Source of the DNA: Cellulomonas sp. 73-92
GTDB taxonomy: Bacteria > Actinomycetota > Actinomycetes > Actinomycetales > Cellulomonadaceae
DNA: 64,000 nucleotides
Direction of reading: 5' to 3'
Assembly (NCBI RefSeq): GCF_001898175.1
Contig: NZ_MKTH01000008.1
Location: forward strand, 124,001 to 188,000
Shown piece by piece: positions 1-12,241 of the stretch. Positions within the stretch are counted from its first letter, which is position 1. Every line of letters starts with the position of its first letter. Below the pieces are notes generated by a model. That model worked only from the letters and a program-made list of their open reading frames with translations. It searched no databases and was not told where the DNA came from. The translations under genes and the position numbers were made by a program.

Positions 1-1
1 G

Positions 2-2392
<2,391 letters not shown>

Positions 2393-2494
2393 CGTGGATC
2401 TCAATTCGGTGGGTCATTGGTCACGTCCCGGTGCGGAACCCCCCTCATAACGTGGTTCCGACAAGCAAGGTCGCTTTCACCCGGGATCGGAACG

Positions 2495-5031
<2,537 letters not shown>

Positions 5032-5035
<4 letters not shown>

Positions 5036-6090
5036 GCGCCCGGCGGATCGCGATCAAGCACGACGCCGCGCTCGTCGACGGCGACGGGCACGTCGTCGGG
5101 CACGACGCGGGGTCGACGCTCGTCCGCCGCCTGCTGCGGGTGTTCCCCGGGGCCGAGCTCATCGGCCCCGGGCCCCGCCGGTGCGAGGGCTTCGACCTCA
5201 TCCCGCTGGAGTTCGTCGACCCGGTGACCACCGTGGTCATCAACATGGACGTGCTCGACTCCGTCGACGTGTGGCGCACCCTGCGACCCGCCGGCGCCGA
5301 GCCGCGGCTGATGAACTTCGTCTGGTGGCCGACGACGACCTACCCGGAGACCGTGGAGCAGTCCGCGCTGGCGTTGTCCTGCGCCCTGTTCCCCACCTTC
5401 GCCAACTCCGAGCGCACCGCGACCGAGGTGCGCGAGGTGGTGTCGCGGTACACGGTGTCCGAGCTCGCCGAGAAGGCGAAGATCGCGTGGGTCAACCTGG
5501 GCTTCCGGCTGGACCACGTCCGCCCCCGCCAGGAGCCGACGACCCCGCTGGTGCTCTACCCCGCGATCTACGTCTCCGAGCGCAAGCAGCCGCGGATGTT
5601 CCTCGAGGTGGTCGAGCGCGTCCACGACAAGACGCCCATCCGCGTCGAGGCACGGCTGCACGAGTCGCACCTGGTGTCCGAGCTCGCGATGCGCATGTCG
5701 CACCGCGACTGGATGTGGGTGGGGCCGCTCACCGCGACCCGCGACTCCTACTGGGAGGCGCTGTCGCGCACCACGGCGTTCCTCGCCACGGCGACCGAGG
5801 AGTCGTACGGCCTCGAGTACGTCGAGGCGCTGGCGGCCGGGGCGGTCGGGGTGTTCCCCGACCTGCCGTGGGCGCACGCGCTGCTGCCGGTCGACTACCC
5901 GTTCTTCTACCGCACGCCGGCCGAGGCCGAGGACCAGCTCACGCGCGCCGTGAGCGACCCCGCGTCGTGCTGGAAGGAGATCGACGAGGCCGCGGGCGGG
6001 AGCCTCGCGCGGTGGCTGCGCGACCGGCACTCCGACGACCTGTTCGAGAAGGCGATCATCGGCCGCGTCCACGAGTGGTTCGGCGCCTAG
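5032..6090 (+). CDS. Glycosyltransferase-like protein (GT-B fold, DUF3524/GT4-like)
   Basis: The 352-residue protein has the look of a soluble GT-B enzyme: an N-terminal half with WWPTTTYPET and a C-terminal half with EESYGLEYVEALAAG (residues 256-270), which matches the nucleotide-sugar-binding E(x)7E block of retaining glycosyltransferases. Donor and acceptor cannot be predicted. Its ATG overlaps the hppA stop codon (ATGA), so the two genes are translationally coupled. That pairing is uncommon; it could make sense if pyrophosphate released when sugar nucleotides are made is consumed by the pump, but this is inference. A strong hairpin follows the stop. Confidence 0.7.
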
Positions 6091-6134
6091 GCAGCACGAC
6101 GAAGGGCGGCGACGGCCGCCCGCGAGCGGTTCCC

Positions 6135-6166
6135 CGTGGGGCCCGGCCGGACGGCCGGGCCCCACG
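6135..6166 (+). terminator. Hairpin terminator after the hppA-glycosyltransferase operon
   Basis: Perfect 14-bp inverted repeat (CGTGGGGCCCGGCC and its complement) with a 4-base loop GGAC, 45 bp after the stop of the glycosyltransferase gene. There is no T-tract, as is usual in very GC-rich actinomycetes. Confidence 0.75.
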
Positions 6167-6229
6167 GCGCGTTCCGGGGCCGGGCCGGGAGCGGCGTGGG
6201 AGCACGGCCGAGCGCCATCGTCACCCCAC

Positions 6230-6259
6230 TTGCCAACGATATGTCTTCGATATATCGTT
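6230..6259 (+). promoter_or_regulatory. Promoter with PadR-type palindromic operator
   Basis: A TTGCCA -35 box (6230-6235) is followed after 17 bp by TATCGT (6253-6258). The inverted repeat AACGATAT (6235-6242) and ATATCGTT (6252-6259) spans the whole core promoter. AT-rich ATAT-containing palindromes are the usual target of PadR proteins, so this is very probably the autoregulatory operator of the gene starting at 6347. Confidence 0.7.
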
Positions 6260-6346
6260 ACGCCGTCCGGTGGAGATGACGACTCCCGGACGGCGCATCG
6301 CGCCTCACCGTCCCGGGCACCGGGACCCCACATGCAGGAGCACACC

Positions 6347-7171
6347 ATGACCACGCACCACCATCACCACCACCGCGACCCGCATCCGTTCGAGGACGCC
6401 CGCACGCACGCCCACCACGACCCCTTCGTCGGCCCGTGGTTCGGCCCTCGCGAGGGCCGTCGCGGACCCTTCGTCGGAGGGCCGCCCTGCGGCCCGGTCC
6501 CCGAGGAGCAGCGACGCCGCTTCCGCGACCAGCCCGCCGGCCCCGGCCCCCGGGGCGGCCGTGGCCGCTTCGCCGGCGGGCCGCCGTTCGGTCCCGGCTT
6601 CGGGCCGGAGGGCCCCTTCGGCCCGGGCGGACCCGAGGCGGCCTTCGAGGCCATGCAGGGGCGCGGCTTCCGGCACGGCCGGCGCGCCGGGCGCGGCGAC
6701 ATCCGGGCCGCGATCCTGCTGCTCCTCGCCGAGCAGCCGCGCCACGGCTACGACCTGATCCGCGAGATCGCGGAGCGGACCGACGGCGCCTGGACCGCGA
6801 GCCCGGGCGCGGTCTACCCCGCGCTGTCGATGCTCGAGGACGAAGGTCTCGTCACCATCGCCGCCGAGGGCGGCCGCCGGCTGGCGAGCCTCTCGGAGGC
6901 CGGCCAGGCGTACGTCACGGCCCACGCCGACGAGCTCGGCGACCCGTTCGCCGACGCCAACGCCCGCACCCCGAAGTCCCGCTGGGCGCTGCGCGAGGCC
7001 GTGCGCGGGCTCATGGGCGCGAGCATGCAGGTCGCCCAGACCGGCGACGAGGCGCAGGTCGCGCGCGCGCTCGTCGTGCTCGACCGCGCCCGCAAGGACC
7101 TCTACCTGGTCCTCGCCGGCGAGCAGCCGGGCACGCCCGCCGCAACGTCGGACGACGAGCCGGAGGCCTGA
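6347..7171 (+). CDS. PadR-family transcriptional regulator with His-rich N-terminus
   Basis: The PadR winged-helix domain covers about residues 117-195 (GDIRAAILLLLAEQPRHGYDL, then GAVYPALSMLEDEGLV in the wing) and is followed by a C-terminal dimerisation helix. The first 115 residues are low-complexity, rich in Gly, Pro, Phe and His, and begin MTTHHHHHHRDPHP. ATG 6347 is selected because AGGAG lies six bases upstream; upstream in-frame ATGs at 6230 and 6332 lack a ribosome site or fall inside the operator. The gene is monocistronic, probably self-repressing through the palindrome at 6235-6259. The natural His stretch might bind a metal; that is speculation. Confidence 0.85.
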   Translation: MTTHHHHHHRDPHPFEDARTHAHHDPFVGPWFGPREGRRGPFVGGPPCGPVPEEQRRRFRDQPAGPGPRGGRGRFAGGPPFGPGFGPEGPFGPGGPEAAFEAMQGRGFRHGRRAGRGDIRAAILLLLAEQPRHGYDLIREIAERTDGAWTASPGAVYPALSMLEDEGLVTIAAEGGRRLASLSEAGQAYVTAHADELGDPFADANARTPKSRWALREAVRGLMGASMQVAQTGDEAQVARALVVLDRARKDLYLVLAGEQPGTPAATSDDEPEA

Positions 7172-7186
7172 GCCTCCACCACCTCC

Positions 7187-7226
7187 ACGAACGGCCCGTC
7201 CGAGTGATCTCGTGCGGGCCGTTCGT
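7187..7226. terminator. Bidirectional hairpin between convergent genes
   Basis: Inverted repeat ACGAACGGCCCG / CGGGCCGTTCGT (12-bp arms) with a nested CGAG/CTCG stem in the loop. It fills the gap between the stop of the PadR gene and the stop of the leftward ThuA-like gene, so it can end both transcripts. Confidence 0.75.
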
Positions 7227-7235
7227 CGGGCGAGC

Positions 7236-7880
7236 TCAGGCCGTGAGCCAGGCGATCTCGCGGCGCAGCAGGTCCGTGCGGCCCTCCGACGCGAACGACC
7301 GGGCGTCGTGGCCGAGGGTGTCGACGAGCACACGGGACGGGCCGGGCCCCTGCCACACCACCGGGAACGGGACCCCGTCATGCTCGACGACGACCAGCGG
7401 CCGGATCCCCTCGTCCAGGTCGAGGCCCGCGTAGCCCTCGTCGTACGCCGTGAACGGCGCCAGGCCGGCGCTGACCGGGTGCTCGTCGTCCGCGGCGCGG
7501 AAGGCCGTGTCGCCGAGCGGTGGGTGCCACGAGTGCGCTCCCCACCGGCCGCCGACCGCCGCGGCGTACGCGCCGCGGAACGCGCCGGAGCCCTGGTGCA
7601 GCGCGAGGATCGGGACGCCCGCGGCCACGATCGCCGTCAGACGCTCGTCGAAGGCGTCGAACGTGCCGTCGTCCGGCGTGCCCGGTGCCGCCTTCACGAC
7701 GAGCAGGGCGAGGTCGGCCGGGTCGAATTCGTCGAGCGCCCACGGCATCGTGCCGCGCAGGACCGGGTCGAGCCCGGCCCGGGCGAGCTCCAGGGCCACG
7801 AGATGGCCCACCGCGGCGTCGTCGTGCCAGGGGTCGGTGAACGGGTGGTGGCCCACCAGGACCAGGGCCGTGCGCGGCAT
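7236..7880 (-). CDS. ThuA-like domain protein
   Basis: 214 residues resembling the ThuA (trehalose utilisation) class I glutamine-amidotransferase-like fold: an N-terminal strand LVLVGHHPFTDPWHD, a central segment VPILALHQGSGAFRGAY at the position of the nucleophile elbow, and a C-terminal PFPVVWQGPGPSRVLVDTLGHD. No obvious catalytic Cys is seen at the elbow, as in most ThuA proteins. The family is linked to sugar metabolism but the reaction is not established. ATG 7880 is chosen because GGAG lies 6 bases upstream; the open frame continues upstream without family similarity. The gene stands alone. Confidence 0.75.
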   Translation of the reverse strand: MPRTALVLVGHHPFTDPWHDDAAVGHLVALELARAGLDPVLRGTMPWALDEFDPADLALLVVKAAPGTPDDGTFDAFDERLTAIVAAGVPILALHQGSGAFRGAYAAAVGGRWGAHSWHPPLGDTAFRAADDEHPVSAGLAPFTAYDEGYAGLDLDEGIRPLVVVEHDGVPFPVVWQGPGPSRVLVDTLGHDARSFASEGRTDLLRREIAWLTA

Positions 7881-8095
7881 CGTGCTCCTTCGTCGTCGGC
7901 GCGCGTGCGGACCGCCGAGCGGCGGGCGAGGTCGCGCCTGCGAACGTAGCAGCATGCCGGGCGGCTCGAGGCCCGTCCCGACGGCACCGGCTCCGAGCGG
8001 GTCGATCGGCCCGTCCGACCGCCCTCGGCGGGGCTGCCACCAGGCGGTTTGCGTTCCCGTGACCGGCGCCCAGGGCATGCTCTCCATCCGCGGAT

Positions 8096-8124
8096 TTGGG
8101 ACCAGCGCCTGCGTGACGTAACCT
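8096..8124 (+). promoter_or_regulatory. tRNA promoter
   Basis: TTGGGA (8096-8101), 17-bp spacer, TAACCT (8119-8124). The expected transcription start near 8131 is five bases before the mature tRNA 5' end, which fits a stable-RNA promoter. Confidence 0.7.
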
Positions 8125-8135
8125 GTACCAGCCGA

Positions 8136-8209
8136 CGCGGGGTGGAGCAGCTCGGTAGCTCGCTGGGCTCATAACCCAGAGGTCGCAGGTTCAAATCCTG
8201 CCCCCGCTA
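8136..8209 (+). tRNA. Initiator tRNA-fMet (CAT anticodon)
   Basis: Cloverleaf read directly: acceptor CGCGGGG/CCCCGCT, D stem GAGC/GCTC, anticodon stem CTGGG/CCCAG with loop CTCATAA (anticodon CAT at 8170-8172), T stem GCAGG/CCTGC with loop TTCAAAT. The unpaired position 1:72 (C against T) and the three G-C pairs flanking the anticodon loop (GGG/CCC) mark it as the initiator rather than elongator tRNA. The discriminator is A; CCA is not encoded. Confidence 0.96.
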
Positions 8210-8228
8210 CTCATGATGTAGCACGTCA

Positions 8229-8262
8229 GAGGCCCTTTCGCTCAGCAGAGCGGGAGGGCCTC
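8229..8262 (+). terminator. Hairpin terminator after tRNA-fMet
   Basis: GAGGCCCT (8229-8236) pairs with AGGGCCTC (8255-8262), and the stem continues with G-U pairs through TTCGCTC/GAGCGGG to a 4-base AGCA loop, giving about 15 pairs. It begins 20 bp after the tRNA and lacks a T-tract. Confidence 0.65.
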
Positions 8263-8480
8263 GGTCGTACCGGCCGACGCCCTGCTGCCCCTGGCGCCGG
8301 TGCGCCGGAGCGAGGCGGCGTAGCTGGAGCCGATCGACGAGGCGCTCGTGGAGCCGTCGAGCGCCGAGGCGGCCGATCGGGCGTTCTGAGCGGGGGCTCA
8401 CCCGCGGCGGGCTTGCGTTCCCACTCCAGGGGAGGAGCCTGGGAGCAGGACTCGCGTGATGCGTGAGCAGGGAGTCAGCG

Positions 8481-9617
8481 ATGACGACGACACCCGTTCC
8501 CCCGGCCGGACCGGCCCTCGACCCCTCCGGCAGCCCCGCTCCGCGCGACCTGCTGACCACCGCCCTCGGCCGGCTGGTGTCCGACGGCACGCTCACCGGG
8601 GCGCAGGCCGACGCAGTGCTGGCGGCAGTCGCCGGCGCCGGCCACCCGCCCACGGCCCAGGCCCCCGGGGTGCCTCCCGCGCCGGTGCCTGTGCAGGGGG
8701 TGACACCGACCGCGCCGACGGCGCCTTCATGGCGGGACAGGCTGCTCGAGGCGGCGGTCTACCTCGGCAGCGCCTTCGTGCTCGCCGCCGTCGGCGTGGT
8801 GGTGCAGCAGCAGTGGACGACCATGAGCCGCGGCATGCAGCTGCTGCTCGCCGCCGGTCTGACGGCGGTCGCGCTCGCCGCCGGCGTCGTCGTCGCCTGG
8901 CCGGTGCGAGCCCACGGTGGTGCGGCACCCCCAGGCCACGCCGTGCGGCGCCGCTCCGGCAGCGTGGTGCTGACGCTCGGTGTCGCGCTCGCGACGGCAA
9001 CCACCGCGTTCGTCGTCACGGACGGACGCTGGAACCTGGTCGCGGCGGCCGCCGTCGCTGGGGTGCTGATGGCCGGCGTGGTGCTGGTTGCACCGAGCGT
9101 GCTGGCCGAGCTCGCGTTGTTCGTCGCCGGTGCGGCGCTGATGGTCTCCGCGCCTGATGCCGCGATGCCGGCCCCGGCGCAGGAGGGGCCGGGCGGCACC
9201 TTCGACTGGGCGGCCGTGGACCTCCTGCGTGGCGGCCTGCTGCTGGCGTTCGGCGCCGGGTGGGCGTGGGGTGCATCGCGGCGGCTGGCCCACCGGGAGC
9301 TGGGCGTGGCGCTGGGCCTGGCGGCGACGGTGATCGGTGCGATGACCACCGCCGGCCGCGGTGAACCGCTCGCGGCCGCCCTGCTCGGGGTGGTGGCGGT
9401 CGCCGCCGTGCTGACCTACCTCAAGGACCCCGTATGGCCGTGGGTGGTCGGTGCGGTCGGTGCCGTGTTCTTCGCGGTGGTGCTGGTGGGCAACCGGACC
9501 CTGGGACCGGCGCTGACGTTCCTCGCGGCCGGGCTGGTGCTGCTCGGGGGGACCGCCGCGGCGGTGCTGGTCGGGCGGCGCCGTGCCGCCCGGAAGGGCG
9601 GGCACCGGACGGCGTGA
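8481..9617 (+). CDS. Polytopic membrane protein of unknown function (DUF2157-like architecture)
   Basis: 378 residues. A short N-terminal cytoplasmic region (residues 1-90) includes a helix typical of SHOCT/DUF2157-like starts (LGRLVSDGTLTGAQADAVLAA), then a Pro-rich linker, then about ten hydrophobic segments to the C-terminus, which ends in a basic tail. No catalytic motif is visible and I do not recognise a family with certainty. ATG 8481 is chosen over GTG 8463 because GGAG sits six bases before it. The next gene follows 62 bp downstream on the same strand and may be cotranscribed. Confidence 0.65.
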   Translation: MTTTPVPPAGPALDPSGSPAPRDLLTTALGRLVSDGTLTGAQADAVLAAVAGAGHPPTAQAPGVPPAPVPVQGVTPTAPTAPSWRDRLLEAAVYLGSAFVLAAVGVVVQQQWTTMSRGMQLLLAAGLTAVALAAGVVVAWPVRAHGGAAPPGHAVRRRSGSVVLTLGVALATATTAFVVTDGRWNLVAAAAVAGVLMAGVVLVAPSVLAELALFVAGAALMVSAPDAAMPAPAQEGPGGTFDWAAVDLLRGGLLLAFGAGWAWGASRRLAHRELGVALGLAATVIGAMTTAGRGEPLAAALLGVVAVAAVLTYLKDPVWPWVVGAVGAVFFAVVLVGNRTLGPALTFLAAGLVLLGGTAAAVLVGRRRAARKGGHRTA

Positions 9618-9679
9618 GGACACGGCAACGGCGTCGCGAGTCGCGGCGCCCGACGCCCACGAGCGGGAGGTGATTTCGC

Positions 9680-11026
9680 ATGGTCGCGGCGACGTCGTTG
9701 CGGGGCGCTACGGACGTCGTCGGGCTGCTCGACGTGCCCGCGGGCGCCTACGTGCACATCCCCTTCTGCTCGTGGATCTGCCCGTTCTGCCCGTACAACA
9801 AGGTCCTGACGTCAGACGAGCTGAGCCGGCCGTACCTGACGGCGTTCCGGCAGGAGGTCGACGCGGTGGCCGACGCCCACCTGCGAGCGTTCGGGCCGTT
9901 CACCTCCCTGTACGTCGGCGGCGGGACGCCGACGCTCTTCCCGGAGATCCTGAACGACCTCGTCGACCGCCTCCCGGTCACGGGCCGGCGTGCGGTCGAG
10001 GTGCTGCCCACCCACGCCACCCCGGCCGGGCTCGACCGGCTCGCCGACGCCGGCTTCGACGCGGTGAGCATCGGTGCGCAGTCGTTCCACGACCCCGTGC
10101 TGCGCCGGCTGGGACGGCCGCACGACGCGGCCGCGTCCCGTGCGGCGGTGGCCGCCGCCGTGGGCCGGTTCGCGGTCGTGGACGTCGACCTCATCGTCGA
10201 CGTCGCACTGGAGGGGCCTGGCACCGACCCGTGGACGGCGGCGTTCCTCGAGGACGCGGCCGAGTGCTTCGCCGCCGGCGTGGCCCAGGTGTCCACGTAC
10301 CCGCTGATGCGGTTCGGCTACACACCGTTCGGCACCGGCCGGCACGCGCGGCGCCGGGAGCACGCGGTGCTGGCCGAGGTGGATCGCATCGCGCGGCGCA
10401 GCGGCTACGAACGCCGGTCGGTGTGGACGTTCGCGCGGAGCGGCGCCGAGGCGTACACGTCGATCACGCGCCGCCGGTTCCTCGGCATGGGCGCCGGTGC
10501 CGGCTCGGTCACAGGCCGGGACCTGCTGGTGAACCACTTCGGGCTGGCGCCGTACCGCGCTGCGGTCGACGCAGGTCGGTTGCCGGTGGCGCGGCGGTTC
10601 CACCTCGGGGACGGCGGCGGTGCAGCCTACGAGGCGTTCTGGCAGGCCTACGCCGGTGCTCTCGACGAGGGTGTGCTGCGCAGCGCCTACGGTCCCGCGG
10701 GCCTCCTGCCGGCGCGCTTGGCGACGGCCGCGGCACGGGCCTGCGGGCTCGTCGTCCCGGACCACGGCACGCTGCGGCTCACGCCCCGCGGGTACGACGT
10801 GTTCCATGACCTCGAACGACAGGTGACCTACCGGCTGATCGAGCCCCTGTGGGCGCAGCTGCTGCGGGAGCACGACGAGCGGGCAGCCGCCACGCCCGAC
10901 GAGGTCCGGAGCGTGTCCTGGGCGGCCCCGGATCGGGGCCGGCGTGGTGCCGCGTGGTGGCTGGCTCGCCGGCTGACGGAACGCCCGGTGCCGACGTCGA
11001 CGTGGACCGGTAGAGAGGCGGAGTGA
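9680..11026 (+). CDS. Radical SAM protein of the HemN/HemW (coproporphyrinogen oxidase-like) family
   Basis: 448 residues. The iron-sulfur motif is CSWICPFC (Cys30, Cys34, Cys37), followed by the GGGTPT SAM-binding motif at residues 80-85 and the HemN-like blocks SIGAQSF and LGMGAGAGS. The C-terminal third resembles the HemN_C helical domain (LRLTPRGYDVFHDLE). Family members oxidise coproporphyrinogen III, deliver heme (HemW) or carry out other tetrapyrrole chemistry; which applies here is unknown, because no other heme gene is nearby. A near-perfect ribosome site GGGAGGTGAT lies five bases before the ATG. The stop codon shares its last base with the ATG of the next gene, so the small membrane protein is coupled to it. 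Confidence 0.85.
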   Translation: MVAATSLRGATDVVGLLDVPAGAYVHIPFCSWICPFCPYNKVLTSDELSRPYLTAFRQEVDAVADAHLRAFGPFTSLYVGGGTPTLFPEILNDLVDRLPVTGRRAVEVLPTHATPAGLDRLADAGFDAVSIGAQSFHDPVLRRLGRPHDAAASRAAVAAAVGRFAVVDVDLIVDVALEGPGTDPWTAAFLEDAAECFAAGVAQVSTYPLMRFGYTPFGTGRHARRREHAVLAEVDRIARRSGYERRSVWTFARSGAEAYTSITRRRFLGMGAGAGSVTGRDLLVNHFGLAPYRAAVDAGRLPVARRFHLGDGGGAAYEAFWQAYAGALDEGVLRSAYGPAGLLPARLATAAARACGLVVPDHGTLRLTPRGYDVFHDLERQVTYRLIEPLWAQLLREHDERAAATPDEVRSVSWAAPDRGRRGAAWWLARRLTERPVPTSTWTGREAE

Positions 11027-11322
11027 TGCACCCGTTCTACGAGCACAGCGCCGCGCTGCTGGCCCGGCACGACTCACGGGTTCTGGGCGTGGTGTCGATG
11101 GCGGCCTACCTGCTCTTCTGGGCCGCGGCGATCCCCGTCGCGCTGCGGATGCTGCGCCACGCCCTGCAGCCCGCCGGGCGCCCCGTGACGGACGACCTCG
11201 CGGTGGAGCTGGTCCGCGCCCGGTACGCCCGCGGCGAGATCGACCGCGCCGAGCTGCTGGAGCGGACCGACGTGCTGCGCCGTCAGGCAGGCGGAGCCCC
11301 GGGCCGGTCAGAACGCAGGTGA
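11026..11322 (+). CDS. Small SHOCT-domain membrane protein
   Basis: 98 residues with one N-terminal membrane helix (VVSMAAYLLFWAAAIPVAL, about 22-41) and a C-terminal SHOCT motif (LVRARYARGEIDRAELLERTDVL, split over about 65-88). SHOCT modules are short C-terminal helices that usually mediate oligomerisation or interaction. The ATG overlaps the stop of the radical SAM gene (TGATG), which suggests a partner that anchors or recruits that enzyme at the membrane. An in-frame GTG one codon earlier is possible. Confidence 0.75.
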   Translation: MHPFYEHSAALLARHDSRVLGVVSMAAYLLFWAAAIPVALRMLRHALQPAGRPVTDDLAVELVRARYARGEIDRAELLERTDVLRRQAGGAPGRSERR

Positions 11323-11656
11323 GGGGGTTTCGTCGTCTCCGGGACATGTGACCGGCACCCCCTGCCCCCGGCGCGCACCGACGGCGAGCCGGCGGCCACC
11401 GTCCGATCGCCCTGACCATCCGATCGCCGCACGCTGCTGCACGCCGGGGTCGCGGCGCCTTGGCGGGCGGCGAACGAACCCGACTGCCGTACGGGCCGCA
11501 CGCCGGCCATGTCCGCGGGCAAGATCAGCACCATCGACCGGGCCCCCGCGGGCACGGTTGTTGTCGGCACGGCTGCCGCGGTCGTGGTCGCCGCTGTTCA
11601 GTTGGATGCCGAGCGTCTCAACCCCCGACTCGTCAAGGAATGGGTGGGATGGACAC
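11323..11656. other. Intergenic region without a supported gene
   Basis: 334 bp between two rightward genes. No tRNA, clear hairpin or known motif is seen. A 74-codon frame from 11509 runs into the next gene in another frame and has no ribosome site or family resemblance. It probably carries the promoter of the gene at 11657. Confidence 0.5.
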
Positions 11657-12205
11657 ATGAGCAAGCCCTGGGAGCCCTTCGATCCGGCGGGTCGTCCGGT
11701 CGGCGGGGACGTGCTGTACGAGCTGCGGGCTGATCCCGGGTGGCTGCGTGGCCGGCTGGCGATGATCCTGGCGATCATCGCGGTGGTCCCATTCGCGGCG
11801 GCCGTCGCCTCCGGCGCAGGACTCGTCGCGTACCTCATCGCCGGGGCTGTGGTGGTGGTCTGCGACGTCGCCTACGCCGCGTGGTGGCGCGGGGCGATGA
11901 GCCCTACGCGGCTGCGGATCACGACCGCGGAGGTCGTGCTGGAAGGTGTGCGCGGAGGCGCCGTGCGGATCCCCGTCGGCGACGTCGAGTCGATCGACGT
12001 GCTGCCGGGAGGGACGACCACCGGCCCGTTCGGTGCGCTCGTCAGCGTCATGGTCACTCGCGAGTCCGACGGCGAGACACGCGGCGCGAGGACCTACCTT
12101 CCGGCGGATGTCGTCGAGAACGTCGACGAGCTCATCCAAGCCGCACTGGACCGGGCCCCCGGTGCCGAGATGAGACGGCAGGACCGGCTGGAAGCCGAGG
12201 AGTGA
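11657..12205 (+). CDS. Membrane protein with PH-like domain
   Basis: 182 residues. Two membrane segments (about 36-82) are followed by a beta-rich soluble region (LRITTAEVVLEGVRGGAVRIPVGDVE, then two further strands) and a C-terminal helix (VVENVDELIQAALDR), which is the order of bacterial PH (YdbT/DUF304-type) domains. Function is unknown. ATG 11657 starts the part with recognisable structure; upstream in-frame codons read as GC-rich noise. It is followed by a small hairpin and the convergent ABC1-kinase gene. Confidence 0.65.
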   Translation: MSKPWEPFDPAGRPVGGDVLYELRADPGWLRGRLAMILAIIAVVPFAAAVASGAGLVAYLIAGAVVVVCDVAYAAWWRGAMSPTRLRITTAEVVLEGVRGGAVRIPVGDVESIDVLPGGTTTGPFGALVSVMVTRESDGETRGARTYLPADVVENVDELIQAALDRAPGAEMRRQDRLEAEE

Positions 12206-12209
12206 GGCA

Positions 12210-12232
12210 GCGGCGCCACGCTGGAGCGCCGC
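12210..12232. terminator. Small hairpin between convergent genes
   Basis: GCGGCGC (12210-12216) and GCGCCGC (12226-12232) form a 7-bp stem in the 36-bp gap between a rightward and a leftward stop codon. It may serve both genes; the short stem makes this tentative. Confidence 0.4.
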
Positions 12233-12241
12233 GAACCGGCG

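Noticed and set aside
9680..11322. Radical SAM gene plus small partner as a ribosomal peptide (RiPP) system
   Set aside because: The small protein is a membrane-anchored SHOCT protein, no precursor-like leader/core or SPASM domain is seen, and the enzyme carries HemN/HemW features.
11509..11733. 74-codon rightward frame before the PH-like protein
   Set aside because: No ribosome site or family resemblance, and its 3' third is only the PH-like gene read in another frame.
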